A stretch of 64,000 bases of DNA from G963422745 sp965214285 (GCA_965214285.1 OZ243946.1:1488001-1552000); one strand, 5' to 3'. Shown: positions 44,365-53,222, counted from the stretch's first letter. The notes: a model not told the origin generated them from the letters alone. Numbers and translations are program-made.

Positions 44365-44589
44365 CTGCCGAAGCAGAAGGAAGATGCGATCGTTCTCGAG
44401 GGCACTGTCACCGAGTCGCTTCCCAACGCCATGTTCCGCGTGGAGTTGGAGAACGGCCACGCAGTGCTCGCCCACATCAGCGGCAAGATGCGGATGCACT
44501 ACATCCGGATCCTGCCCGGCGACCGTGTCCAGGTGGAGCTGACCCCCTATGACCTCCAGCGGGGCCGCATCACCTACCGCTACAAGTAG
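44365..44589 (+). CDS. infA: Translation initiation factor IF-1, apparent CTG start
   Basis: A 74-residue OB-fold protein that occupies the 30S A site during initiation. The frame reads PKQKEDAIVLEGTV, then LPNAMFRVELENGH, ISGKMRMHYIRILPGDRV and the closing DLQRGRITYRYK, the IF-1 family sequence at full length. No ATG, GTG or TTG exists at the expected start. CTG at 44365 stands where Met should be, and a perfect AGGAGGT (44352-44358) ends 6 bases before it. Ordinary gene finders would miss or truncate this gene. Confidence 0.93.
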   Translation: MPKQKEDAIVLEGTVTESLPNAMFRVELENGHAVLAHISGKMRMHYIRILPGDRVQVELTPYDLQRGRITYRYK

Positions 44590-44667
44590 CGACCTCCCCG
44601 AGGCCGCCGAGACTCCCGAGACCGCACACCGATCCCCGAGATCACAGAGCCCCAGAGACCAGAGAAC

Positions 44668-44781
44668 ATGAAGGTTCGAGCAAGCGCCAAGAAGATATGC
44701 GACAAGTGCAAGGTGATCCGTCGCCACGGCACGGTCATGGTGATCTGCGCCAACCCCCGCCACAAGCAGCGGCAGGGCTGA
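44668..44781 (+). CDS. rpmJ: 50S ribosomal protein L36
   Basis: A 37-residue zinc-ribbon protein (MKVRASAKKICDKCKVIRR and onward). The zinc ligands Cys11, Cys14, Cys27 and His32 are all present, so this is the zinc-containing C+ form. It is too short for most ORF listings. It follows infA by 78 bases and precedes rpsM by 1 base. Confidence 0.96.
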   Translation: MKVRASAKKICDKCKVIRRHGTVMVICANPRHKQRQG

Positions 44782-44782
44782 G

Positions 44783-45160
44783 ATGGCGCGCATCAGCGGG
44801 GTCGACATCCCCCGGGACAAGCACGTCCGCTACAGCCTCACCTACATCTACGGCATCGGCGAGTCCATGGCCGCCGAGATCTGCGAGGCCACCGAGATCG
44901 ACCCCGCCACCCGGGTCCGCAACCTCACCGACTCCGAGATCGCCAAGCTGCGCTCGTTCATCGACGCCGAGCTCAAGGTAGAGGGCGACCTGCGCCGCGT
45001 GGTGTCGGGGGACATCAAGCGCAAGATGGAGATCGGCTGCTACCAGGGCCTGCGGCATCGCCGGGGCCTGCCCGTGCGGGGCCAGCGCACCCACACCAAT
45101 GCCCGCACCCGCAAGGGCCCCAAGAAGACCGTCGCGGGCAAGAAGAAGGTGGGCAAGTAA
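44783..45160 (+). CDS. rpsM: 30S ribosomal protein S13
   Basis: A 125-residue head protein contacting the P-site tRNA. It has ARISGVDIPRDKHVRYSLTYIYGIG at the start and the GLRHRRGLPVRGQRTHTNARTRKGP block with a Lys-rich tail. Its stop overlaps the rpsK ATG by one base. Confidence 0.97.
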   Translation: MARISGVDIPRDKHVRYSLTYIYGIGESMAAEICEATEIDPATRVRNLTDSEIAKLRSFIDAELKVEGDLRRVVSGDIKRKMEIGCYQGLRHRRGLPVRGQRTHTNARTRKGPKKTVAGKKKVGK

Positions 45161-45555
45161 TGGCCAAGACCCCGGCCGGCCGCCGTCGTCCCAAGCGCGA
45201 GCGCAAGCACGTGCCTCACGGCATCGCCCACATCAAGAGCTCGTTCAACAACACCATCATCACCATCACCGACCAGTCCGGCGACGTGCTGGCCTGGGCC
45301 TCGGCAGGCAACGTCGGCTTCAGCGGCTCCCGCAAGTCCACGCCCTATGCCGCCCAGATGGCCGCCGAGGCAGTGGCCAGGCGTGCGCTGGAGCACGGGG
45401 TGCGCAAGGTGGACGTGCAGGTGAAGGGCCCGGGATCGGGCCGCGAGACGGCCATCCGCACCATTCAGACCGCGGGCATCGAGGTCACCGGCATCAAGGA
45501 CTGCACCCCCATACCCCACAACGGCTGCCGTCAGACCAAGCGGCGCAGGAACTAG
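45160..45555 (+). CDS. rpsK: 30S ribosomal protein S11
   Basis: A 131-residue platform protein. It has HIKSSFNNTIITITDQSGDVLAWASAGNVGF and the closing DCTPIPHNGCRQTKRRR, both diagnostic. Confidence 0.97.
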   Translation: MAKTPAGRRRPKRERKHVPHGIAHIKSSFNNTIITITDQSGDVLAWASAGNVGFSGSRKSTPYAAQMAAEAVARRALEHGVRKVDVQVKGPGSGRETAIRTIQTAGIEVTGIKDCTPIPHNGCRQTKRRRN

Positions 45556-45558
45556 GCC

Positions 45559-46173
45559 ATGTCGCGCTACACCGGCCCCCGCGCCCGCGTCTCACGCCGC
45601 CTCGGCACCAACGTCTGGGGCACCAAGGGCGAGACGGTCGCCCTGGACCGCCGTCCCTACCCGCCCGGCGAGCACGGCCGCGGCCGGCGCCGCGGCTCGG
45701 TGTCGGAGTACCTGCTGCAGCTTCAGGAGAAGCAGAAGGCCCGGCTCTCCTACGGGCTCACCGAGCGCCAGTTCCGCAACCTCTTCAAGGAGGCCTCGCG
45801 CCGTCAGGGCGTGACCGGCGAGAACATGCTGCGCTTCTTGGAGCTGCGCCTCGACAACGTGCTGTACCGCGCCGGCTGGGCGGCGACCCGGCCCCAGGCC
45901 CGCCAGTTCGTCAACCACGGCCACGTCGACGTCAACGGCCGCCGGGTCGATATCTGCAGCTACCGGGTGCGCAAGGGCGACGTGATCGAGCTGCGCGAAG
46001 CGGCCCGCAAGTTCGTCGTCGTCCAGTGGAACCTCGACGTGCTGGACCGCCAGCCCCCCGCCTGGCTCGACCGCAGCGGCACCCATCAGGTCACGGTGCG
46101 CGAGCTGCCCACCCGCGAACAGATCGACATTCCCGTACGCGAGCAGCTCATCGTCGAGCTCTATTCCAAGTAA
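45559..46173 (+). CDS. rpsD: 30S ribosomal protein S4
   Basis: A 204-residue assembly initiator. It has SRYTGPRARVSRRLGTNVWG at the start and an S4 RNA-binding domain around RPQARQFVNHGHVDVNGRRVDI. The N-terminal zinc cysteines of some S4 proteins are absent (C-minus form). In other bacteria S4 represses the alpha operon. Confidence 0.97.
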   Translation: MSRYTGPRARVSRRLGTNVWGTKGETVALDRRPYPPGEHGRGRRRGSVSEYLLQLQEKQKARLSYGLTERQFRNLFKEASRRQGVTGENMLRFLELRLDNVLYRAGWAATRPQARQFVNHGHVDVNGRRVDICSYRVRKGDVIELREAARKFVVVQWNLDVLDRQPPAWLDRSGTHQVTVRELPTREQIDIPVREQLIVELYSK

Positions 46174-46206
46174 GCCCTACGCAACCCCACACAGCCGAGG
46201 TCCAAG

Positions 46207-47145
46207 ATGCTTGTCATTCAGCGCCCAACCGTCGAAGCCATCGACGAGCCCGAGGGCAACCTGCAGCGGTTCGCCGTGGGCCCCCTCGAGCCCGGCTTCG
46301 GCCACACGATCGGCAACTCGCTGCGTCGCACGCTGCTCTCGTCGATCCCAGGCGCGGCCATCACCCAGGTGCGCTTCGACGACGCCCTGCACGAGTTCGG
46401 CACCATCGCAGGCGTCACCGAGGACATCACCGACATCATCTTGAACCTCAAGGATCTGGTGCTGGTGCTGCACAGCGAGGAGCCGGTCACCCTGCGGATC
46501 GACTCCAAGGGCCCGATCGAGCTGACCGCGGGCGACATCGCCCCCCACCCCGACGTGGAGATCCTCAACCCCGAGATGCACATCGCCTCGGTCAATTCCG
46601 AGGGCCGCCTGGCGGCCGATCTCACGGTTCAGTCCGGGCGCGGCTACGTGTCCGCCGAGCGCAACAACGCCGAGCCGGTCATCGGGGTGATCCCGATCGA
46701 CTCGATCTACTCGCCGGTGCGCCGAGTGGCCTTCGACGTGGAGCCCACCCGGGTCGAGCAGTCCACCGACTTCGACCGCCTGGTGCTGGAGGTGCAGACC
46801 GACGGCTCGATCAGCCCCCGCGAGGCGCTGGCCTCGGCGGGAAGCACCCTGAGGACGCTGCTGCAGCTCGTGGAGAACATGAGCGACGATCCCCGTGGCC
46901 TGGAGCTGGGCGAGCTGCCCAGCGCTGACGACGGCGGGCTCGACATGGACCTGCCGATCGAGGCCCTGGAGCTCACCGAGCGGCCCCAGAACTGCCTCAA
47001 GCGTGCCCAGATCAACACCATCGGGCAGCTGCTGTCGCGCAGCGGCGAGGATCTGCTGGCCATCACCAACTTCGGCCAGAAGAGCCTGGACGAGGTGCTG
47101 GTGCGCCTCGACGAGCGCGGCCTGTCGCTCACGGAGCGAGGCTGA
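46207..47145 (+). CDS. rpoA: DNA-directed RNA polymerase alpha subunit
   Basis: A 312-residue subunit. The N-terminal dimerisation domain has GFGHTIGNSLRRTLLSSIPGAAIT, and the C-terminal domain (about 245-310) has RPQNCLKRAQINTIGQLL and the FGQKSLDEVLVRL helix-hairpin-helix that binds UP elements and activators. An acidic linker joins them. It lies 33 bases after rpsD. Confidence 0.97.
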   Translation: MLVIQRPTVEAIDEPEGNLQRFAVGPLEPGFGHTIGNSLRRTLLSSIPGAAITQVRFDDALHEFGTIAGVTEDITDIILNLKDLVLVLHSEEPVTLRIDSKGPIELTAGDIAPHPDVEILNPEMHIASVNSEGRLAADLTVQSGRGYVSAERNNAEPVIGVIPIDSIYSPVRRVAFDVEPTRVEQSTDFDRLVLEVQTDGSISPREALASAGSTLRTLLQLVENMSDDPRGLELGELPSADDGGLDMDLPIEALELTERPQNCLKRAQINTIGQLLSRSGEDLLAITNFGQKSLDEVLVRLDERGLSLTERG

Positions 47146-47147
47146 GC

Positions 47148-47501
47148 GTGCCCGCCCGGCCCCGCAAGGGAGCGCGCTTCGGCGGCAGCGCGGCGCACCA
47201 GAAGGCCATGATGGCCAACCTGGTGGCCTCGCTGATCGCGGCCGAGGGGATCGTCACCACCGAGGCCAAGGCCAAGGCGATGCGCCCCATCGCCGAGAAG
47301 ATGATCACCAAGGCCCGCACCAACAGCGTCCACAACCAGCGCACCGTGGTGAGGTTCCTGCGCGACCGCGAGATGACCGCCAAGCTGTTCGACGAGATCG
47401 GCCCGCGCTATGAGACCCGGCCCGGCGGCTACACCCGCATCATCAAGCTGGGCCCGCGCAAGGGCGACAACGCCCCGATGGCGCGCATCGAGCTGGTCTG
47501 A
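47148..47501 (+). CDS. rplQ: 50S ribosomal protein L17
   Basis: A 117-residue protein at the exit side of the 50S. It starts with GTG, 2 bases after rpoA. It has RKGARFGGSAAHQKAMMANLVASLI and the closing GGYTRIIKLGPRKGDNAPMARIELV. The last 14 codons and the stop are repeated three times downstream in decayed form (see the repeat entry). In actinobacteria truA normally follows directly; here it is 15 kb away. Confidence 0.97.
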   Translation: MPARPRKGARFGGSAAHQKAMMANLVASLIAAEGIVTTEAKAKAMRPIAEKMITKARTNSVHNQRTVVRFLRDREMTAKLFDEIGPRYETRPGGYTRIIKLGPRKGDNAPMARIELV

Positions 47502-47713
47502 GGCAGAGGTTCTCGAGCGGGTCTAGGCGGGTTGTCGGCCCGCGCAAGGGCGACAACGCCGCAGTGTCTCCGACGGCGCGCATCGAGTTGGTCTGAGGCC
47601 GGGGTTCTCGGTCAGCGCAAGGGCGACAACGCCGCAGTGTCTCCGACGGCCCGCAGCGAGCTGGTCTGAAGGACGACAACGCCCCGATGGCGCGCATCGG
47701 GCTGGTCTGAGGC
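47453..47713 (+). repeat. rplQ 3' end plus three decayed in-frame copies
   Basis: Unit 1 is the real rplQ end (47453-47504). Unit 2 (47537-47599) and unit 3 (47613-47672) each encode RKGDNAAVSPTAR(I/S)ELV and a TGA. Unit 4 (47671-47713) encodes KDDNAPMARIGLV and a TGA. Units 2 and 3 share a 9-base insertion (GTGTCTCCG region) that units 1 and 4 lack. Between units the phrase GGTTCTCG also recurs. The copies have no start codons of their own and are unlikely to be translated. Confidence 0.85.
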
Positions 47714-47717
47714 CGGC

Positions 47718-48536
47718 TCAGGCGTCGTCGAGGACGAAGTCGAACTCGCAGGCCCCGTCGTTCATGTCGGCGACGAGGCTTTGGCGCACCCCGAAGACGG
47801 CGTCGGAGTCCAGGTAGTCCGAGTCCGCGTCGAACAGGTGGGTGATGACGGTCTTCTTGTGCGGCGCCGATACCACGAAGTGGACGTGGGCGGGCCGCCA
47901 GTTGTGCCGGCCGTTGGCGAACAGCAGGTCTCCCGCCGGCCCGTCGCCGGGGATCTGGTAGGCCACCGGGCGCACGCTGCGGAACTCGTATGCGCCGTCG
48001 TCGCCGGTCGTGAACACGCCGCGCATGTTCATCGGCGTCTGCTCGCTGTCCTGCACGTCGTATGACCCGTTGGCGGCAGTGGACCAGACGTCGAGCTCGG
48101 CGCCTGCGATCGGCCGGCCTGCGGTGTCGAGGACCCGGCCCGAGAACACGATCTCGGAGCCGCCCTCGGCCCCGTCGAGCACCACCGACTCGCCCATCTG
48201 CTTGCGCGGGGCACCGTCGACGTGGAACGGGCCGAACACGGTCGGCTCGGTGCTGGCGCCCGACGCTGCGTGGTTGATCATCTCCACCAGCATCGACACG
48301 CCGATGGTGTCGCTCAGCAGGATGAACTCCTGACGCTGCTCGTCGCACATCTGCCCGGTGCGGGTGAGCGCCTCGATGCCGGCGAACCACTCCTCGCGGG
48401 TCAGGCCGACCTCGGCGACGAAGGAGTGCAGATGGCTGATCAGCGACTTCGAGATCTCGGCGAGGCGCTCGTTGGGCGAGTCGTCGTAGGCGCTGAGGAC
48501 CTGGGCCAGGTGCTCGGCTGGGGTGATGTTGGCCAT
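47718..48536 (-). CDS. Hydroxyquinol 1,2-dioxygenase (intradiol)
   Basis: A 272-residue non-haem Fe(III) ring-cleavage enzyme. Ligands Tyr159, Tyr193, His217 and His219 match the intradiol set, and their spacing agrees with catechol 1,2-dioxygenases. The helical N-terminal dimer domain (1-100) is complete. Hydroxyquinol (1,2,4-trihydroxybenzene) is preferred over catechol because the operon carries maleylacetate reductase and no muconate cycloisomerase; that is inference. The product would be maleylacetate. A GAGAG Shine-Dalgarno precedes the ATG at 48536. It is the last gene of the operon, 47 bases after the thiolase. Confidence 0.85.
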   Translation of the reverse strand: MANITPAEHLAQVLSAYDDSPNERLAEISKSLISHLHSFVAEVGLTREEWFAGIEALTRTGQMCDEQRQEFILLSDTIGVSMLVEMINHAASGASTEPTVFGPFHVDGAPRKQMGESVVLDGAEGGSEIVFSGRVLDTAGRPIAGAELDVWSTAANGSYDVQDSEQTPMNMRGVFTTGDDGAYEFRSVRPVAYQIPGDGPAGDLLFANGRHNWRPAHVHFVVSAPHKKTVITHLFDADSDYLDSDAVFGVRQSLVADMNDGACEFDFVLDDA

Positions 48537-48583
48537 CGTCGGCTCTCTTTCTGTTTGGATCGGGTTTGCGGGACTGGGCCGGC

Positions 48584-49765
48584 TCAGACGGCTTCGACGA
48601 CCACGGCGATGCCCTGGCCGACGCCGATGCACACTGCTGCCAGGCCATATCCGCGGCGGCGCTTGAGCTCGTGTGCCAGGGTGGTCATGATGCGGGCGCC
48701 CGAGGCGCCGATCGGGTGGCCGATGGCGATTGCGCCGCCGTTGACGTTGACGATCGAGCGGTCGAGGCCGGGCCAGCAAGCCAGGCAGGCCAGCGCCTGA
48801 GCGGCGAACGCCTCGTTGAGCTCGACGACCGACAGGTCGCCCCAGCCGATCCCGGCTCGCCGCAGGGCCCGCTCGGCGGCTTCGACCGGGCCGATGCCGT
48901 AGCGCTGAGGCTCGACGCCGGTCACCGCACGGCTCACGATGCGCACCAGCGGGTCGCGGCCGGCGGCTGCGATCCCGGCCTCGCCGGCGAGCAGCAGGGC
49001 CGCGGCGCCGTCGTTCATCGGCGAGGAGTTGCCGGCCGTGACCGTCCCGTTCGCCGCGAAGGCCGGGCGCAGCGCTGCGAGCAGGTTGGCGTTGGCGTCG
49101 GCTCGGATGCACTCGTCGCGGGCCAGGTCGGCGCCGGGGACGCTCACGACCTCGTCGTCGAAGCGGCCCGCGTCCCAGGCCGCCGCGGCCTTCTGGTGGC
49201 TGCGCACCGCGAAGGCGTCCTGAACGCCGCGGGCGATGCCGTACTCGGAAGCCAGGATCTCAGCGCCTGAGCCCAGCGGGATGGTCCACTCGTCGCTCAT
49301 TGCGGGGTTGACCAGCCGCCAGCCGAGCGTCGTCGAGTGCATCTGGGCGTGGCCGCGCTCGAAGGCCCTGTCGGGCTTGGCCACGACCCACGGGGCGCGG
49401 CTCATCGACTCGACCCCGCCCGCCAGCACCAGGTCGGCGTCGCCCACGGCGATCTCGCGGCCGGCGGCGACCACGGCCTCGAGGCCCGAGCCGCACAGCC
49501 GGTTGACGGTCGCCCCCGGCACACTCACCGGCATCCCGGCGAGCAGCGAGGCCATGCGGGCGACGTTGCGGTTCTCCTCGCCTGCGCCGTTGGCGTTGCC
49601 GAGCCAGACGTCGTCGATCTCGGCAGGGTCGAGCGCAGGCGAGCGCTCCAGCAGTGCGCCGATGACGCCGGCGGCCAGGTCGTCGGGGCGCACGCCGCTC
49701 AGGGCGCCGCCGAACTTGGCGACCGGGGTGCGCACGGCGTCGAGGACGAAGGCCGGCTCGGTCAC
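48584..49765 (-). CDS. pcaF: Thiolase, probable 3-oxoadipyl-CoA thiolase
   Basis: A 393-residue thiolase that would cleave 3-oxoadipyl-CoA with CoA into succinyl-CoA and acetyl-CoA, the last step of the pathway. Nucleophile Cys91 lies in NRLCGSG, the His in NGGAIAIGHPIGASG, and the second Cys in CIGVGQG (the usual form is CIGGGQG). The GTG start at 49765 overlaps the LivM-like gene as GTGA, so expression is coupled to the transporter. The substrate is inferred from the context; acetyl-CoA acetyltransferase is the general alternative. Confidence 0.88.
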   Translation of the reverse strand: MTEPAFVLDAVRTPVAKFGGALSGVRPDDLAAGVIGALLERSPALDPAEIDDVWLGNANGAGEENRNVARMASLLAGMPVSVPGATVNRLCGSGLEAVVAAGREIAVGDADLVLAGGVESMSRAPWVVAKPDRAFERGHAQMHSTTLGWRLVNPAMSDEWTIPLGSGAEILASEYGIARGVQDAFAVRSHQKAAAAWDAGRFDDEVVSVPGADLARDECIRADANANLLAALRPAFAANGTVTAGNSSPMNDGAAALLLAGEAGIAAAGRDPLVRIVSRAVTGVEPQRYGIGPVEAAERALRRAGIGWGDLSVVELNEAFAAQALACLACWPGLDRSIVNVNGGAIAIGHPIGASGARIMTTLAHELKRRRGYGLAAVCIGVGQGIAVVVEAV

Positions 49766-50871
49766 GAAGGCGCCCCGTCTCCATCGACAGCGGCACCGGC
49801 GGCCAGTCCGTCTGCCTGGGTTTCGCCGGCAGCGGCGGCATCGCCGTCGGCAGCGTCGCCATCGTCGGCATTCGCGACGAGGCGTCGTCGCACCGGGAAG
49901 AACTGCAGCGGCCTCCACTGCTGGATCAGCCCGTAGAGGCCCTTGGGCGCGACCACGGCCATCAGCGCCGCGATGCCGCCGAGGATGATGAAGCGCCAGT
50001 TCTCGGCATCCGCGAGCTGCTCGTCGATGAGCCAGTACACGGCCACTCCCAGGATCGGGCCGGTGGTCGAGCCGACGCCGCCGATCACCACGATGAAGAT
50101 CACCAGCGCCGTCCAGCGCAGCACGCTGAAGCTCGACCCGGCGGTGGCCGAGGTGGTGTTCAACAGGATCACCGCGCCGGTGCAGCCCGTCCAGAAGGCG
50201 GCGCCAACCCAGATGAACAGCTTGGTGCGGGTGACGTTCACGCCCAGGCCGCCTGCGCCGCCGGGGTTGTCGCGCACCGCCCGCAGGGCCAGGCCGAGCC
50301 GCGAGCGCAGGACGAACACGACCGCTGAGGTGGCCCCGACCGCCAGCGCCAGGGCCAGCCAGTAGGTGACGTTGAGGCGGGTGTCGAGGCTGTAGCCGCC
50401 GAGCGACTCGCGGGTCAGCGCCCGCACGTCGCCGCCCCGCAGGTCGCCGGACTCCGTGGAGATCAGCCTGAACACCTCGGCGACCACCCAGGTGCCGATG
50501 GCGAAGTAGCCGCCTTGGAGCCGGAAGGCGAACAGCGCCACCGGCAGCGAGAGCCCGGCTGCCACCACGCCGGCCAGGATCACCGAGACGAACGGGTCGA
50601 GCCCGCCGACCTCGGCTGTCTGCAGCAGCGTGTAGATGCCGATGCCCACGAACATCTGCTGGCCGACCGAGATCAGCCCGGCGAAGCCCGCCAGCAGGTT
50701 CCACATCTGAGCCAGCGCCAGGTAGTACAAGACGACCACCAGCGGGGTCGTCAGGCTGCGGTCGGAGTCGATGAGCGGCAGCAGCGCCAGGAGCACCACC
50801 AGCGCCCCGAAGCCGGCCAGGCCGACGCTGGACTCCGGCGTCGAGCGGCTGATCCGCCAGCTCGCGGTCAT
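49762..50871 (-). CDS. livM: Branched-chain-type ABC transporter permease LivM
   Basis: A 369-residue permease with about ten hydrophobic segments and the LivM motif GGYFAIGTWVVAEVFRL. The region RAVRDNPGGAGGLGVNVTRTKLFIWV is the ATPase-coupling loop. The C-terminal 40 residues are polar. In this operon it probably imports an aromatic acid or phenol, as Liv-type transporters do in several aromatic catabolic clusters. It overlaps livH by 4 bases (ATGA). Confidence 0.92.
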   Translation of the reverse strand: MTASWRISRSTPESSVGLAGFGALVVLLALLPLIDSDRSLTTPLVVVLYYLALAQMWNLLAGFAGLISVGQQMFVGIGIYTLLQTAEVGGLDPFVSVILAGVVAAGLSLPVALFAFRLQGGYFAIGTWVVAEVFRLISTESGDLRGGDVRALTRESLGGYSLDTRLNVTYWLALALAVGATSAVVFVLRSRLGLALRAVRDNPGGAGGLGVNVTRTKLFIWVGAAFWTGCTGAVILLNTTSATAGSSFSVLRWTALVIFIVVIGGVGSTTGPILGVAVYWLIDEQLADAENWRFIILGGIAALMAVVAPKGLYGLIQQWRPLQFFPVRRRLVANADDGDAADGDAAAAGETQADGLAAGAAVDGDGAPS

Positions 50872-51752
50872 GCCCGCCCCTTGGCGCCGAGCAGGCCGGA
50901 AGGCCGAAAGGCCAGCACGGCCAAGAAGATCAGGTGCCCGAACAGCGGCCCCGATCCGAAGTCGAGCTCGATGTCGATCTGGTTGCCCAGCGTCTGGGCG
51001 ACGCCGAGGATGATGCCGCCGAGCAGCGTCCCCCAGATCGAGCCGAGGCCGCCGATCACGACCGCCTCGAAGCCGAAGATGAGCTGCGCCGGGCCGTCGG
51101 CGGGCCCGAAGGTCTGGCGTATCCCCAGGAACACCCCGGCCAAAGCGACGGTTGCGAAGGCCAGCGCCATGACCACGGCGTAGACGCTGCGGTCGTTGAT
51201 GCCCATCAGGCGCGCCGTTTGCGGGTCGTCGGAGGTAGCCCTGAAGGCCCGACCGGTGCGGGTGCGCGACACCAGGATCTGAAGGCCCGTCAGGACTGCC
51301 ACGGCCACGATCAGCACCAGCACCGGGAACCAGCCGACGGCGATGTTGCTTGTGATCTGCAGGCTGCGGGTCTCGATGGCCCCGGCGTCCAGTCCCTGCG
51401 AGTCGGCGGAGTAGCGCTCCAGCAGGGCGTTCTGGATGACGACCCCGAGCCCGAAGGTGACCAGGATCGAAGGCAGCGGATCCGCCCCGATGGCCCGGTT
51501 GAACACGAAGCGCTGCAACGCCCAGCCGAGCGCCGCCATCAGCGGCACCACCACGAGCACGGCCAGGAACGGGTTGACGCTCAAAGTGGCCGTCACCGAG
51601 ACCGCCAGGAAGGCTGCGAGGATGGCCAGGTCGCCGTGGGCCAAATTGACGAAGCGCATCACGCCGAAGGCCAGCGACAGGCCGGTGGCGAACAGCGAGA
51701 ACAGGCCGCCGAGCAGCAGGCCCTGCACGACGGCGTTTGCCCAGGCGCCCAT
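50868..51752 (-). CDS. livH: Branched-chain-type ABC transporter permease LivH
   Basis: A 294-residue permease with about eight membrane segments. The N-terminal VVQGLLLGGLFSLFATGLSLAFGVMRFVNLAHGDL is the LivH signature, and RATSDDPQTARLMGIND is the coupling loop. It overlaps the livF stop by one base. Confidence 0.93.
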   Translation of the reverse strand: MGAWANAVVQGLLLGGLFSLFATGLSLAFGVMRFVNLAHGDLAILAAFLAVSVTATLSVNPFLAVLVVVPLMAALGWALQRFVFNRAIGADPLPSILVTFGLGVVIQNALLERYSADSQGLDAGAIETRSLQITSNIAVGWFPVLVLIVAVAVLTGLQILVSRTRTGRAFRATSDDPQTARLMGINDRSVYAVVMALAFATVALAGVFLGIRQTFGPADGPAQLIFGFEAVVIGGLGSIWGTLLGGIILGVAQTLGNQIDIELDFGSGPLFGHLIFLAVLAFRPSGLLGAKGRA

Positions 51753-52471
51753 CAGCGATCGCCTGCCGTCTCCATGCCGAAATAGGCGGCGGTGATCTGC
51801 TCGCGGCTGGTCTCTTCCGGCTTGCCTTCGAGCACCACGCGCCCCTCCAGCAGGCAGATCATGCGGTCGGCCACGGCGAGCGCCTGGCCGATGTCCTGCT
51901 CGACGATCAGCGCCGTGGTGCCCGCTGCGGTGACCGCAGGCAGGGCCGCATAGACCTGCTTGACGACCACCGGCGCCAGGCCGAGTGAGGCCTCGTCCAA
52001 CAGGATCAGCTTGGGGTTGCTCATCAGGGCGCGCCCGATGGCGACGGTCTGCTTCTCGCCTCCGGAGAGCACGTCGCTGGGCCGGTCCATCAGGCGGTCC
52101 AGGATCGGGAACGTCTCGGCCACCTTGTCAAGGGTCCATTCCCCGGGCCGCCGGCTGTGGGCGCCGATCAGCAGGTTCTCGCGCACGCTGAGGCTCGGAA
52201 ACAGCAGCCGGCCCTCGGGCACCAGGGCGATGCCGCAGGCCACGCGGCGATGCGCCGGCACTGCCCCCAGGTCGGCGCCGTCGAAGGAGATCGAGCCGGA
52301 CCACACCGGCACCAGCCCCGACACCGCACGCAGCAGCGTGGTCTTGCCCGCGCCGTTGGCGCCGATCACGGCCAGCGTCTCGCCCTCGCTGACCTGCAGC
52401 GACATGTCGAACAGGGCCTGGAAGTCGCCGTAGCCGGCGTTCAGGTCGCGGACCTCCAGCAGGGCGCTCAC
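51752..52471 (-). CDS. livF: Branched-chain-type ABC transporter ATPase LivF
   Basis: A 239-residue ATPase with Walker A GANGAGKT, signature LSGGEKQTVAIGRAL, Walker B LILLDEASLGLAP and the short C-terminus typical of LivF. It starts with GTG at 52471, overlapping livG as GTGA. Confidence 0.93.
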   Translation of the reverse strand: MSALLEVRDLNAGYGDFQALFDMSLQVSEGETLAVIGANGAGKTTLLRAVSGLVPVWSGSISFDGADLGAVPAHRRVACGIALVPEGRLLFPSLSVRENLLIGAHSRRPGEWTLDKVAETFPILDRLMDRPSDVLSGGEKQTVAIGRALMSNPKLILLDEASLGLAPVVVKQVYAALPAVTAAGTTALIVEQDIGQALAVADRMICLLEGRVVLEGKPEETSREQITAAYFGMETAGDR

Positions 52472-53196
52472 TGCGGCGCCACCCCCATGTACACCTCCTG
52501 CACCGCAGGCGAGCCCATGACCTCTGAGGGGTCGCCCTCGGCGATCTTGGTGCCGAAGCTCATGGCGCAGATGCGGTCGACCACGGCCAGCAGGGCGTGC
52601 ACGATGTGCTCGATCCAGACGATGGTCACGCCCTCGGCGCGGATCGCCTTGACCGTCTCGACCAGCTCCAGCACCTCGGCCTCGGTGAGCCCGCCCGCGA
52701 TCTCGTCGAGCAGCAGGACCCGCGGCTCGGTGGCCAGCGCCCGGGCCAGCTCCAGGCGCTTGCGCCCCAGCAGCGGCAGGGCGCCGGCCGCGGTGTTGGC
52801 GTCGGCGAGCATGCCGGTGCGCCCCAGGGCTGCGACCACCGTGTCGACGGCCTCGTGCTCGCCCTTGGGCTCGCGGCCCCCGTAGCTCGCCCCGACGAGC
52901 ACGTTCTCGAAGACGGTCATGCCCTCGAACGGGCGGGGGATCTGCGAGGTGCGCGAGATGCCGGCCCGACAGCGCCGCGCCGGCGACAGCGAGCCGATGT
53001 CGGCCCCGTCGAAGAGGACCCGGCCCTCGTCGGGGGCCAGGTCGCCGGCGATCAGGTTCAGCAGCGTGGTCTTGCCTGCGCCGTTGGGGCCGACGATCCC
53101 GAGCGCGTCGCCCTCGGCGACGGAGACCGACAAGTCGTCGATCACCCGAACGCCGAAGGACTTCGTGAGCCGTTCGACCTCCAGCAGAGCGGCCAT
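52468..53196 (-). CDS. livG: Branched-chain-type ABC transporter ATPase LivG
   Basis: A 242-residue ATPase with Walker A GPNGAGKT and LivG-type ISRTSQIPRPFEGMTVFENVLVGA. The signature region reads LPLLGRKRLELARAL instead of LSGGQQR, a common LivG variant. Walker B is LLLDEIAGGLTEAE. The ATG at 53196 is 26 bases after the receptor gene. Confidence 0.92.
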   Translation of the reverse strand: MAALLEVERLTKSFGVRVIDDLSVSVAEGDALGIVGPNGAGKTTLLNLIAGDLAPDEGRVLFDGADIGSLSPARRCRAGISRTSQIPRPFEGMTVFENVLVGASYGGREPKGEHEAVDTVVAALGRTGMLADANTAAGALPLLGRKRLELARALATEPRVLLLDEIAGGLTEAEVLELVETVKAIRAEGVTIVWIEHIVHALLAVVDRICAMSFGTKIAEGDPSEVMGSPAVQEVYMGVAPQ

Positions 53197-53222
53197 CAGC
53201 GCACCATCAGCGCAGCACCGGC

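Noticed and set aside
47453..47713. CRISPR-like repeats after rplQ
   Set aside because: The units are unequal, lack constant spacers and are clearly derived from the rplQ coding end.
48584..49765. Operon for leucine/isoleucine uptake and degradation
   Set aside because: The Liv-type genes lie within ring-cleavage and maleylacetate genes, and no branched-chain oxoacid or acyl-CoA dehydrogenase gene is present.
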